Source: an uncultured Leucobacter sp.
GTDB taxonomy: Bacteria > Actinomycetota > Actinomycetes > Actinomycetales > Microbacteriaceae
DNA length: 64,000 bases
Assembly: GCA_937967375.1 (NCBI GenBank)
Contig: CALCJF010000039.1
Coordinates: 19,404 to 83,403 of the forward strand
Direction: 5' to 3'
The notes beneath the pieces were generated by a model, which searched no databases, had not been told where the DNA came from, and was given only the letters and a program-made list of their open reading frames with translations. Position 1 is the stretch's first letter, and the number at the start of each line of letters is the position of its first letter. Shown here piece by piece: positions 42,278-50,643 of the stretch. A program made the position numbers and the translations under genes.

Positions 42278-45200
42278 ATGAGCAGCACCTCTGACCCGAA
42301 TGTACGCCCGCAGCAACTCGCAGACGAGGCAATCGCGCTCGTGCGCCGCTGGCTCGCTGAGGCCGCCGAGATTCCGGCAGATGCCTCGGCCGCGCGCCTC
42401 GCAGGCGTGCTGAAAGATCCGAACGGCCTCGACTTCACCGTCGGCTTCGTCGACGGCGTCGTGCGCCCCGAAGACCTCGACGCCGCGGCCAGCAAGCTGA
42501 AGCAGCTCGTGCCGCTCACCCCGCAGTTCTTGCCCGCGCCGATGCGCGGCGCCATCGGCCTCGGCGGCGCCTTCGCGAAGCCGCTGCCCGGCGTCGTTGT
42601 GCCGATCGCCCGCAAGGTGCTGCGCCAGATGGTGAGCCACCTCATCATCGACGCCACCGACGCGAAGCTCGGCCCCGCCATCGCGAAGATCAAGAGCGAC
42701 GACGTCAGCCTCAACATCAACCTGCTCGGCGAGGCAATTCTCGGCCAGCACGAAGCCGAGCGTCGCCTGGCCGGCACCCACAAGCTGCTCGCGCGCCCCG
42801 ACGTCGACTACGTATCGATCAAGGTGTCATCGACCGTCGCACCGCACAACCACTGGGCGTTCGACGAGGCCGTCAAGCACATTGAGGATCAGCTGCTGCC
42901 GCTCTTCGAGCGCGCCGCAGCGGCTTCGCCCAAGAAGTTCATCAATCTCGACATGGAGGAGTACAAGGATCTCGATCTGACGCTCGCCGTCTTCACTGGG
43001 ATTCTCGATCGCCCAGAGTTCAAGGATCTTGCGGCTGGCATCGTGCTGCAGGCTTACCTGCCCGACGCCCTCGGCGCCATGATGAAGCTGCAGGAGTGGG
43101 CCGCGAAGCGTGTCGCTGACGGCGGAGCCGCCGTCAAGGTGCGCGTCGTGAAGGGCGCCAACCTGCCCATGGAACTCGTCGACGCCGCGATTCACGGCTG
43201 GCCCGCCGCCACCTGGGGTTCGAAGCAAGACAGCGACACCAGCTACAAGGCAGTGCTCGACTTCGCGCTGCACCCCGAGCGCGTCAAGAACGTGCGCATC
43301 GGCGTCGCCGGCCACAACCTCTTCGACGTCGCCCTCGCGTGGCTGCTCGCGAAGGCTCGCGGCGCCGAAAGCGGGATCGAGTTCGAGATGCTGCTCGGCA
43401 TGGCAACCGGCCAGGCCGAGGCGGTCAAGCGCGAGGTCGGCAAGCTGCTGCTCTACGTGCCCGTCGTGCACCCGCAGGAGTTCGACGTCGCGATCGCCTA
43501 CCTGATTCGCCGCCTCGAAGAGGGCGCGAGCCAAGAGAACTTCATGTCGGCCGTGTTCGAGCTCAACGACAGCGCCACGCTGTTCGAGCGTGAGAAACAG
43601 CGCTTCCTCGCCTCGCTCGACGACCTCTCGGGCATCACCGGCGACGGCTCAGTCGAGTCGTACCAGGTGCCCGCACCGAACCGCCTGCAGAACCGCAGCG
43701 AGTACGATCTCGCTGGCGTCGAGGCGCGCGTCGACACGCTCGTCGAGGGCGGCCGCAAGGGCGAGTTCGACAACGCACCCGACACCGACCCCGACCTGCC
43801 GGGCAACCGCGCTTGGGGCCGCGAGATTGCAAACCGGATGGTCGACTCGCAGCTCGGCAACGATCTCGTTGCGGCCGCTCAGGTGCCCGACGCCGACGCC
43901 CTCGAGGCGGTCATTGCGCGCGGCGTAGCCGCGGCCGACGGCTGGCAGGCGCTCGGCGCCGACGAACGCGCACGCATTCTGTATCGTGCGGGCGAGAAGC
44001 TCGAAGAGAAGCGCGCACAGCTGCTCGAGGTCATGGGCTCCGAGTGCGGCAAGACCCTCGACCAGGGTGACCCCGAGGTCTCTGAGGCGATCGACTTCGC
44101 GAACTACTACGCGATGCTCGGCCAGCTGCTCGAGCAGGTCGACGGCGCAAAGCCCGTGCATCAGAAGCTCGTCGCGGTGATTCCGCCGTGGAACTTCCCC
44201 ACGGCCATTCCCGCCGGCGGCGCCCTCGCGGGCCTCGCCTCGGGCGCATCGGTCATCATCAAGCCTGCTTCGAACTCGGCCCGCTCGGGCGCGATGATGG
44301 TCGAGGCACTGTGGGAGGCTGGCGTGCCCCGCGACGTGCTGCAACTCGTGCAGTTCGCCGACCGCGAGCTCGGCTCGAAGCTCGTCGCCGACCCGCGCGT
44401 CGACCGCCTCATTCTCACCGGCGCATACGAGACTGCCGTCGCCTTCCGCGAACTGCGCCAGGATCTGCCGATCCTCGCCGAGACCAGCGGCAAGAACGCG
44501 ATCATCGTGACCCCGAACGCCGACCTCGACCTGGCTGCAAAGGACGTCGCGCTGTCGGCCTTCGGCCACGCGGGCCAGAAGTGCTCGGCCGCCTCGCTCG
44601 TGATTCTCGTCGGCTCGGTCGCAACCTCGAAGCGCTTCCGCGGCCAGCTGGTCGACGCGGTGAAGTCGCTGCGCGTCGGCACGCCCGACAACCTCGAGAC
44701 GCAGATGGGCACCATCATCACCGCACCCTCGGGCAAGCTGCTGCGCGGGCTGACCACGCTCGGCGCAGGTGAGAGCTGGCTCGTAAAGCCCGAACCGCTC
44801 GAGAGCGACAGCCCGCTCGCCCGCGACAAGAACGGCGAGAACAAGCTGTGGAGCCCGGGCGTGCGCGACGGCGTGCAGCGCGGCAGCGAGTATCACATGA
44901 CCGAGTACTTCGGCCCGATCCTCGGCATCATGACCGCGAAGACCCTCGACGAGGCGATCGACATGGTCAACGAGATCGACTACGGCCTCACTAGCGGCCT
45001 GCACTCGCTCGACCGCGGTGACATCGACCTGTGGCTGCGTCGTGTGCAGGCGGGCAACGCCTACATTAACCGCGGCATCACCGGTGCAATCGTGCGCCGC
45101 CAGTCGTTCGGCGGCTGGAAGAAGTCGGCGATCGGCGCAGGCACCAAGGCCGGCGGCCCGAACTACCTGCACGGTCTCGTCGACTGGGTCGACGCCCCGC

Positions 45201-45844
45201 TCGCGGCAGAGCTGCGCGCCCCACGTCCCGCGGTCGCTCCGCTGCTCACGGCCGCACAGCAAGCCGGCGTCGCAGGTGACGACCTCGAGTGGCTGCGCGC
45301 CGCGCTCGGCTCAGACGCCGCCGCTTGGGACGATGAGTTCGGCGTGGCACGCGACGCCTCGCAGCTCGGCATCGAGCGCAACGTACTGCGCTACCTGCCG
45401 GTTGCAGTCACGGTTCGCGCGACCAGCGACGCCTCGATCGCACACGTCGTGCGCGAGCTCGGTGCGGCACTCGCTGCGGGCGCAAAGCCCGAGCTGAGCA
45501 CCCCGGTGGCCCTGCCGGCTCCCGTCGCGAACGCACTGAGCGCCGCTGGCATCACGGTGCACTTCGATGACGACGCAGCGTGGACCGCTCGTGTCTCGCG
45601 CCTCGCCGCAAAGCAGGGCCCGCAGGCGAGCGCACGCGTGCGCATCGTCGCCGGCGCCTCGCGGGCTGAGGCAGTCGCGGCCGTCTACGAGGCGACCGCG
45701 GGCAAGCCCGACGTCGCAGTCTACGGCGGCGAGGTCGTCTCCGCCGGCCGCGTCGAGATGCTGCCCTACCTGCACGAGCAGGCAGTGTCGATCACCGCGC
45801 ACCGCTTCGGCACCCCGAACAAGCTGAGCGAGGGCCTGATCTAG
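42278..45844 (+). CDS. putA: Bifunctional proline dehydrogenase / L-glutamate gamma-semialdehyde dehydrogenase
   Basis: One 1188-residue protein does both steps from proline to glutamate. The PRODH domain spans about residues 60-450: DVDYVSIKVSSTVAPHN, LQAYLPDALGAMMKLQEWA and KVRVVKGANLPMEL. The aldehyde dehydrogenase domain spans about 520-1000: AVIPPWNFPTAIPAGG, ETSGKNAIIVTPNADLDL and the catalytic Cys in GHAGQKCSAASLVIL. A C-terminal 180-residue region (Ala-rich) follows, seen in long PutA proteins. There is no N-terminal DNA-binding domain, so control is left to the LysR regulator. GAAAGG lies before the ATG. Confidence 0.96.
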   Translation: MSSTSDPNVRPQQLADEAIALVRRWLAEAAEIPADASAARLAGVLKDPNGLDFTVGFVDGVVRPEDLDAAASKLKQLVPLTPQFLPAPMRGAIGLGGAFAKPLPGVVVPIARKVLRQMVSHLIIDATDAKLGPAIAKIKSDDVSLNINLLGEAILGQHEAERRLAGTHKLLARPDVDYVSIKVSSTVAPHNHWAFDEAVKHIEDQLLPLFERAAAASPKKFINLDMEEYKDLDLTLAVFTGILDRPEFKDLAAGIVLQAYLPDALGAMMKLQEWAAKRVADGGAAVKVRVVKGANLPMELVDAAIHGWPAATWGSKQDSDTSYKAVLDFALHPERVKNVRIGVAGHNLFDVALAWLLAKARGAESGIEFEMLLGMATGQAEAVKREVGKLLLYVPVVHPQEFDVAIAYLIRRLEEGASQENFMSAVFELNDSATLFEREKQRFLASLDDLSGITGDGSVESYQVPAPNRLQNRSEYDLAGVEARVDTLVEGGRKGEFDNAPDTDPDLPGNRAWGREIANRMVDSQLGNDLVAAAQVPDADALEAVIARGVAAADGWQALGADERARILYRAGEKLEEKRAQLLEVMGSECGKTLDQGDPEVSEAIDFANYYAMLGQLLEQVDGAKPVHQKLVAVIPPWNFPTAIPAGGALAGLASGASVIIKPASNSARSGAMMVEALWEAGVPRDVLQLVQFADRELGSKLVADPRVDRLILTGAYETAVAFRELRQDLPILAETSGKNAIIVTPNADLDLAAKDVALSAFGHAGQKCSAASLVILVGSVATSKRFRGQLVDAVKSLRVGTPDNLETQMGTIITAPSGKLLRGLTTLGAGESWLVKPEPLESDSPLARDKNGENKLWSPGVRDGVQRGSEYHMTEYFGPILGIMTAKTLDEAIDMVNEIDYGLTSGLHSLDRGDIDLWLRRVQAGNAYINRGITGAIVRRQSFGGWKKSAIGAGTKAGGPNYLHGLVDWVDAPLAAELRAPRPAVAPLLTAAQQAGVAGDDLEWLRAALGSDAAAWDDEFGVARDASQLGIERNVLRYLPVAVTVRATSDASIAHVVRELGAALAAGAKPELSTPVALPAPVANALSAAGITVHFDDDAAWTARVSRLAAKQGPQASARVRIVAGASRAEAVAAVYEATAGKPDVAVYGGEVVSAGRVEMLPYLHEQAVSITAHRFGTPNKLSEGLI

Positions 45845-45884
45845 TCGCACGTCGCTGGGTGGGACAGCACCTAGCGCCAACGAT

Positions 45885-45915
45885 GCAGGGTCCCGGCACA
45901 TCACCGGGGCCCTGC
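45885..45915 (+). terminator. Hairpin terminator after putA
   Basis: GCAGGGTCCCGG (45885-45896) pairs with CCGGGGCCCTGC (45904-45915) with one wobble, across a 7-base loop, 41 bases past the putA stop. A short GTTT follows. It should separate putA from the transporter gene. Confidence 0.75.
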
Positions 45916-46014
45916 GCCGTTTAGGGCAGACCACCACTCACCACTCAGCCCAACGCCACTCCCCCGCAACGCCGCGTACGCTAGAACCGAGAAATGATTC
46001 GAGGAGACACAAAG

Positions 46015-47523
46015 ATGTCGGCTGATACTCACACTCGCCCTCTGGTGGTTGATGACCTCATCATCGTCGAGCCCTCGAAGATGAAGCTCGCGCTGCGTGG
46101 CGCCTTCGTTGGCAACTTCATGGAGTGGTACGACTTCGGCATCTACGGCTACCTTGCCGTCACGATGACGAAGGTTTTCACCTCGGGAATGCCCGACTCG
46201 CTCGGGCTCACGGTGACCCTGCTTGGCTTCGCGGTGTCGTTTCTGGTGCGCCCCTTCGGCGGCCTGATTCTCGGCCCCATCGGCGATCGCATCGGCCGAC
46301 AGAAGGTGCTCTACTTCACCATGGCGATCATGGCGATCGCCACCGCGCTCATCGGCCTGCTTCCATCGGCAGAGCAAGCCGGCGGGTTCTGGGTGATCAT
46401 TCCGCTATACCTGCTCAAGATGATGCAGGGGTTTTCGACCGGCGGCGAGTTCGCGGGCGCGACGACCTACGTCAGCGAGTTTTCGCCCGACAAGGATCGC
46501 GGCTATTGGGCATCGAAGCTGAACGTGGGTTCGTACCTCGGGTTCGCCGCCGGTGCCACCGTCGTCGCGGCGACCACGCTCATCACCGAGAACCTGCTGG
46601 GCATCGAGGGAGCGATGGTCGCGTGGGGCTGGCGCATCCCGTTTCTGCTCGCGATCCCGCTCGGCGCAATCGCGATCTACTTTCGCATGCGCATCCCCGA
46701 GCCGCCCGGGTTTGAAGAGACGCGCGAGCTGCAGCTCGCGAAGCAGCCGACCGACCCGCACGACCTGCAGTATCGGCACAGCCTCGGCAGCCTCATCAGG
46801 GTCTACTGGAAGCAGATTCTCATCGGAATCTCGATCGTCGCGGCAGAGGGCACGGCCGGGTATGCGCTTACGAGCTACATGCCCACCTACCTCGAGAAGG
46901 AACTGCAGGTCTCGAACCTGAACGCCGCTATCGCGACCGTGCCGGTGCTCGTAGTCATGTCGCTGCTGCTGCCGAAGATCGGGCGCTGGTCAGACCGCAT
47001 CGGTCGACGCAAGGTGTACTTTCTGGCCACCGGATCCTCGATCGTGCTGATGTTGCCGGCGTTCGCAATCTTGCAAACCGCACCACAGGCGGGCATGTGG
47101 GTCGTGTTCGTGGCCCTCGGCATCGTCGCAGTTCCCGTCGCCTTCTTCGTGTCGATGACAGCCTCTGCGCTGCCCGCGCTCTTCCCAACCGCCGCGCGAT
47201 TCAGCGGCATGGGCATCACCTACAACATCGCGGCGTCGCTGTTCGCCGGCACGACGCCGCTGATCGCCGACCTGCTGGTGAACGCGACGCACGGCTCGGC
47301 GATCAGTCCGTTCATGCCGGCGCTGTGGATCATGACGTTCTCGGTGATCGCCATCTTCGCCGTGCTGATGATGAAGGAGACGGCGGCCCGGCCGCTGCTC
47401 GGTTCGGTGCCGACCGTGGCGAGTCGGGCTGACGCCGAGAAGCTTGTCGCGACCCAGGCCGAGAACCCGCTGCTCGATACGAGCACGATGCCGCTCGAGT
47501 TGATTCGGCACGACTCGGCCTGA
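46015..47523 (+). CDS. MHS-family MFS transporter, ProP-like
   Basis: ATG 46015 has GAGGAG 9 bases upstream, preferred over the ATG at 45994; this gives 502 residues. Twelve membrane segments are evident. FVGNFMEWYDFGIYGYLAVTM and GGLILGPIGDRIGRQKVLYFTM are the metabolite:H+ symporter signatures shared with the proline/betaine porter ProP. A polar loop sits between segments 6 and 7 and the C-tail lacks the ProP coiled coil. Its position after putA makes proline or hydroxyproline the likeliest substrate. Confidence 0.9.
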   Translation: MSADTHTRPLVVDDLIIVEPSKMKLALRGAFVGNFMEWYDFGIYGYLAVTMTKVFTSGMPDSLGLTVTLLGFAVSFLVRPFGGLILGPIGDRIGRQKVLYFTMAIMAIATALIGLLPSAEQAGGFWVIIPLYLLKMMQGFSTGGEFAGATTYVSEFSPDKDRGYWASKLNVGSYLGFAAGATVVAATTLITENLLGIEGAMVAWGWRIPFLLAIPLGAIAIYFRMRIPEPPGFEETRELQLAKQPTDPHDLQYRHSLGSLIRVYWKQILIGISIVAAEGTAGYALTSYMPTYLEKELQVSNLNAAIATVPVLVVMSLLLPKIGRWSDRIGRRKVYFLATGSSIVLMLPAFAILQTAPQAGMWVVFVALGIVAVPVAFFVSMTASALPALFPTAARFSGMGITYNIAASLFAGTTPLIADLLVNATHGSAISPFMPALWIMTFSVIAIFAVLMMKETAARPLLGSVPTVASRADAEKLVATQAENPLLDTSTMPLELIRHDSA

Positions 47524-47577
47524 GCCTGAGCCTGACGCTGACGCTGACGCTGACGCTGACGCTGACGCTGACGCTGA
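47524..47577. repeat. Hexanucleotide tandem repeat at the transporter stop codon
   Basis: GCCTGA occurs twice and CGCTGA seven times in a row, starting with the base after the stop codon at 47521-47523. It is a perfect microsatellite and therefore likely to change copy number by slippage. Because each unit contains TGA, extension of the ORF is not possible in that frame. The distance between the transporter gene and the racemase gene would vary with copy number. Confidence 0.9.
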
Positions 47578-47634
47578 CGAGTGATCCTCACCCTGTTCAA
47601 CACTTTCTTTTCCTATAAAATGTCACATAACAAT

Positions 47635-47649
47635 CCGATCTAATATCGG
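47635..47649. promoter_or_regulatory. Palindrome just before the racemase gene
   Basis: CCGAT-CTAAT-ATCGG is a perfect inverted repeat 24 bases before the racemase ATG. TATAAA (about 47615) upstream may be a -10. Together they suggest a local promoter and operator separate from the transporter gene. Confidence 0.5.
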
Positions 47650-47672
47650 ATACGCGCAAACGGAGGACGCAG

Positions 47673-48731
47673 ATGACCACCAGCCCCGAGCAGACCTGGG
47701 TATCGACCACGGACTACCACACCGCGGGCGAGCCGTTCCGCATCGTGCATGAGGGCTCCCCTGTGCCCGCGGGAGACACGGTCGGTACCAGGCGAGTCGG
47801 TGCGATCGCCGACGAGGCGGGCGCCGACACGATGCGCGCACTGCTGTGCAACGAGCCCCGCGGTCATGCCGACATGTACGGCGGCTTCATCACCCCGGCA
47901 GACGTAGTGCCCGAGGGCGTCGAGCCCGCACACTTCGGGGTGCTGTTCTGGCACAAAGACGGGTTCTCGACCGCGTGCGGCCACGGCACCATCGCCCTCG
48001 GCGTCTGGGCCACCGACACCGGCCTCGTCGAGTCCGACCCCGACGGGGTGACCGAGGTGCGCGTCGACGTACCCTCGGGGCGCGTGGCGGCCCTCGTCGA
48101 GCGACGCGGCGGCGAGCTCGTTCGGGCGACCTTCCGCAACGTAGCCTCGCATGTGATCGCCCGTGGCGTGCCCGTGCAGACCTCGCGCGGCGAAGTGCTC
48201 GCCGATCTCAGCTTCAGCGGCGCGATCTACGCTTCGGTGCGCGCGAGCGACCTCGGGCTCGCAGTAGAGCCCGGGCAGTACAACGAGCTGATCGCGCTCG
48301 GACGAGAGATCAAGTGGGCACTCAACGACTCGGCGGAGGCGCAGTTCGCCGACGATCCGCGGCTCTCGGGCGTCTACGGCACCATTCTCTTCGACGACCT
48401 CGGTCGCCACGAGAACGGCACTGGCGGCCCGAAGCAGCGCAACATCACCGTCTTCGCCGACGGAGAGGTAGACCGCAGCCCCTGCGGCTCGGGCACGGGA
48501 GCCCGCGTCGCGCTGCTCGCCGATGACGGCACGCTGGGCGCCGATGAGACGCTCGAGCACCGCTCGATCGTCGACACCGTGTTCGAGGCCCGCTGGCTGC
48601 CAGGCGAATCGCGCGCCGACGGTACCGCCACAGTGATCCCAGAGGTATCGGGCACGGCGCACCGCACCGGCGAGCACCGCTTCACGCTCGACCCGCTCGA
48701 CTCGGTCGGCACGGGGTTCACGCTGCGGTAG
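47673..48731 (+). CDS. Proline racemase / 4-hydroxyproline 2-epimerase family enzyme
   Basis: The 352-residue protein keeps both catalytic cysteines of the racemase/epimerase class: FSTACGHGTIALGVWATDTG near residue 105 and VDRSPCGSGTGARVALL near residue 270. A Thr in the second position would indicate a hydroxyproline dehydratase, and that is absent. It interconverts L- and D-proline or trans-4-L- and cis-4-D-hydroxyproline. HTAGEPFRIVHEG at the start is typical. GGAGGACGCAG precedes the ATG. The location between a ProP-like porter and a cation symporter extends the proline module. Confidence 0.93.
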   Translation: MTTSPEQTWVSTTDYHTAGEPFRIVHEGSPVPAGDTVGTRRVGAIADEAGADTMRALLCNEPRGHADMYGGFITPADVVPEGVEPAHFGVLFWHKDGFSTACGHGTIALGVWATDTGLVESDPDGVTEVRVDVPSGRVAALVERRGGELVRATFRNVASHVIARGVPVQTSRGEVLADLSFSGAIYASVRASDLGLAVEPGQYNELIALGREIKWALNDSAEAQFADDPRLSGVYGTILFDDLGRHENGTGGPKQRNITVFADGEVDRSPCGSGTGARVALLADDGTLGADETLEHRSIVDTVFEARWLPGESRADGTATVIPEVSGTAHRTGEHRFTLDPLDSVGTGFTLR

Positions 48732-48756
48732 GCGCAAGATCTGCCGACCGGCGCTT

Positions 48757-48803
48757 CTCGCCCTCTCTCGCTATTGGAAATTCAAATAACGAGAGAGGGC
48801 GAG
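48757..48803 (+). terminator. Hairpin after the racemase gene
   Basis: Arms 48757-48775 and 48785-48803 pair over 19 bp with one mismatch and a 9-base loop, 25 bases after the racemase stop. It has no T-run of its own. Confidence 0.75.
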
Positions 48804-48870
48804 CAAGCCAGGCGCGGGGCGAGGCAGACCAGGACTGCGTTCAGCCGGACCCCTGCACCAAAAATAGTTT

Positions 48871-48924
48871 CCCTCTGAGGCATGCTTTCGCAGAGCGAGA
48901 AGATGCCTCAGAGGGATATTTTTT
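48871..48924. terminator. Bidirectional terminator between racemase and symporter genes
   Basis: CCCTCTGAGGCAT (48871-48883) pairs perfectly with ATGCCTCAGAGGG (48903-48915) across a 19-base loop. ATATTTTTT follows rightward; leftward it is flanked by AAACTATTTTT. It thus works for both the racemase and the convergent symporter. Confidence 0.88.
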
Positions 48925-48935
48925 GACGTGAGCGG

Positions 48936-50453
48936 TTAGCGCGAAGCCAAGACCTCTTCGCGGCCCCCGGTCTCGGCCGCATCAGCGCTGCCGCGATCCT
49001 CTTCGCTGACCTCAAGAGCCTCGCCAGCCGAAGCCGAATCGGGCGAAGTCGACGCAACCTCATTCGAAACTGCCTCGCCGTCAGCGTCGGCGTTGTCGAA
49101 CGCGACACCCTTGCGGGGTGCGTTGTAGAGATCGAGATCGAGAATGCCCTCGCGCTTCGCGACGATCGTGGGCACGAGCGCCTGGCCCGCAACATTCAGT
49201 GCGGTGCGGCCCATGTCGATGATCGGATCGATCGCGAGCAGCAGACCGACGCCCTCGAGCGGCAGACCCAGCGTCGAGAGGGTGAGCGTCAACATGACGG
49301 TCGCGCCGGTGGTGCCAGCGGTTGCGGCCGATCCGACGACCGAGACGAGCACGATCAGCAGGTACTGCACGATGCTGAGCTCGATGCCGAAGAACTGGGC
49401 GACGAAGATCGCGGCGAGCGCCGGGTAGACCGCAGCGCAGCCGTCCATCTTGGTGGTCGCGCCGAGCGGCACCGCGAACGATGCGTAGCCGCGGGGCACA
49501 CCGAGGTTGCGCTCGGTGACGCGCTCGGTGAGGGGCAGCGTGCCGATCGACGAGCGGCTCACGAACGCGAGCTGCACTGCGGGCCACACGCCCGAGAAGT
49601 ACTGGCGAATCGACAGGCCGTGCGCCTTTACGAGAATTGGGTAGACGACGAACAGCACCAACGCGAGACCCAGGTAGAGCACGCCGACGAACCAGGTGAG
49701 CGATCCCATCTTGTCCCAACCGTACTCGACAACTGCGTTACCGATGAGACCGAGGGTGCCGAGGGGTGCGATGCGAATGATCCACCACAGCACCTTCTGG
49801 ATGATGGCAAGCGCCGACTCGGTCAGCTTGATGAAGGGCTCTGCCTTCGCGCCGATCTTGAGGGCGGCGATACCAACAGCAACCGAGATCACGATGACCT
49901 GCAGCACGTTGAAGTTCGCGCCGGCGGTGATAGCGCCCGTGTCGCCGACTGACGCGTTCACGCCAAGACCCAGGAAGTTCTGGGGCACGAGGCCGATCAA
50001 GAAGTTCCACCAGGTGCCAACGGTGTAGGGGTCAGAGGGGGCGATATCGGTCGCACCAGCTGCTGCCGCACCCGGGCGAAACACGACGCCGAGCACGATG
50101 CCGATCGTCACCGCGATGAACGCCGTGATCGCGAACCAGAGCAGCGTCTGACCAGCGAGGCGTGCGGCGTTCTGCACCTTGCGCAGCCCGACGATGCTCG
50201 ACACGATCGCGGTGAAGATCAGTGGAACGACCGCAGCCTTCAGCAGCGACACATAGCTCGAACCGATCACCTTCAACGTTGCCTGGAGCCCATTGGCGTT
50301 GCCCGCGGCATCGGGGCCGAGGTTCAGCGCGATAGCGCCAAGTACGAGGCCGAGCACGAGGGCGGCGAGGATCTGCCAACCGAACGAGGTCAGCCAGCGG
50401 GGCAGGCGCCGCTGCTTTGGTGCAGGGGCCTGGGTTGCCGTGGTTGCGGACAC
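48936..50453 (-). CDS. Dicarboxylate/amino-acid:cation symporter (DAACS family)
   Basis: The 505-residue protein is a GltP/SstT-like carrier. FVSRSSIGTLPLTERVTERNLGV carries the serine-rich hairpin motif. FAVPLGATTKMDGCAAVYPALAAIFVAQFFG and GTTGATVMLTLTLSTLGLPLEGVGLLLAIDPIIDMGRTALNVAGQ are the family's re-entrant loop and substrate site. Eight helices plus loops are evident. A Ser/Glu/Ala-rich 45-residue C-tail is disordered. It is likely an importer of glutamate, aspartate or a dicarboxylate, useful beside putA, whose product is glutamate. Confidence 0.93.
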   Translation of the reverse strand: MSATTATQAPAPKQRRLPRWLTSFGWQILAALVLGLVLGAIALNLGPDAAGNANGLQATLKVIGSSYVSLLKAAVVPLIFTAIVSSIVGLRKVQNAARLAGQTLLWFAITAFIAVTIGIVLGVVFRPGAAAAGATDIAPSDPYTVGTWWNFLIGLVPQNFLGLGVNASVGDTGAITAGANFNVLQVIVISVAVGIAALKIGAKAEPFIKLTESALAIIQKVLWWIIRIAPLGTLGLIGNAVVEYGWDKMGSLTWFVGVLYLGLALVLFVVYPILVKAHGLSIRQYFSGVWPAVQLAFVSRSSIGTLPLTERVTERNLGVPRGYASFAVPLGATTKMDGCAAVYPALAAIFVAQFFGIELSIVQYLLIVLVSVVGSAATAGTTGATVMLTLTLSTLGLPLEGVGLLLAIDPIIDMGRTALNVAGQALVPTIVAKREGILDLDLYNAPRKGVAFDNADADGEAVSNEVASTSPDSASAGEALEVSEEDRGSADAAETGGREEVLASR

Positions 50454-50643
50454 GTCATGTTCCTTTCGGAGAATGAGAAGCGGGATCTGGCCGCCCGCGT
50501 CTCCGATGGCGCCGCAAATTCAGCCTCACCGGAGGCGACTGCGCAACCGAACAGAACGACTATAGCAACATATTCGCGTTCATTATGCTTACGATTACTT
50601 TTTGTGACGATTTGATGACGAGGATCACTCGCGTCATGCCCGG
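50454..50643. other. Gap upstream of the symporter gene
   Basis: The 190-base region is partly AT-rich. Leftward, TATAGT near 50560 is a plausible -10 for the symporter gene. ATGACG/CGTCAT at its left end (about 50618-50640) forms only a weak 6-bp hairpin for the amidohydrolase transcript. Nothing else is evident. Confidence 0.4.

Noticed and set aside
43649..45262. 537-codon minus-strand ORF opposite putA
   Set aside because: It is antisense to clear PutA catalytic motifs and its Arg/Val/Leu-rich product has no domain signature.
47524..47577. CRISPR-like repeat
   Set aside because: Units are only 6 bases and contiguous with no spacers, and no cas genes are present.
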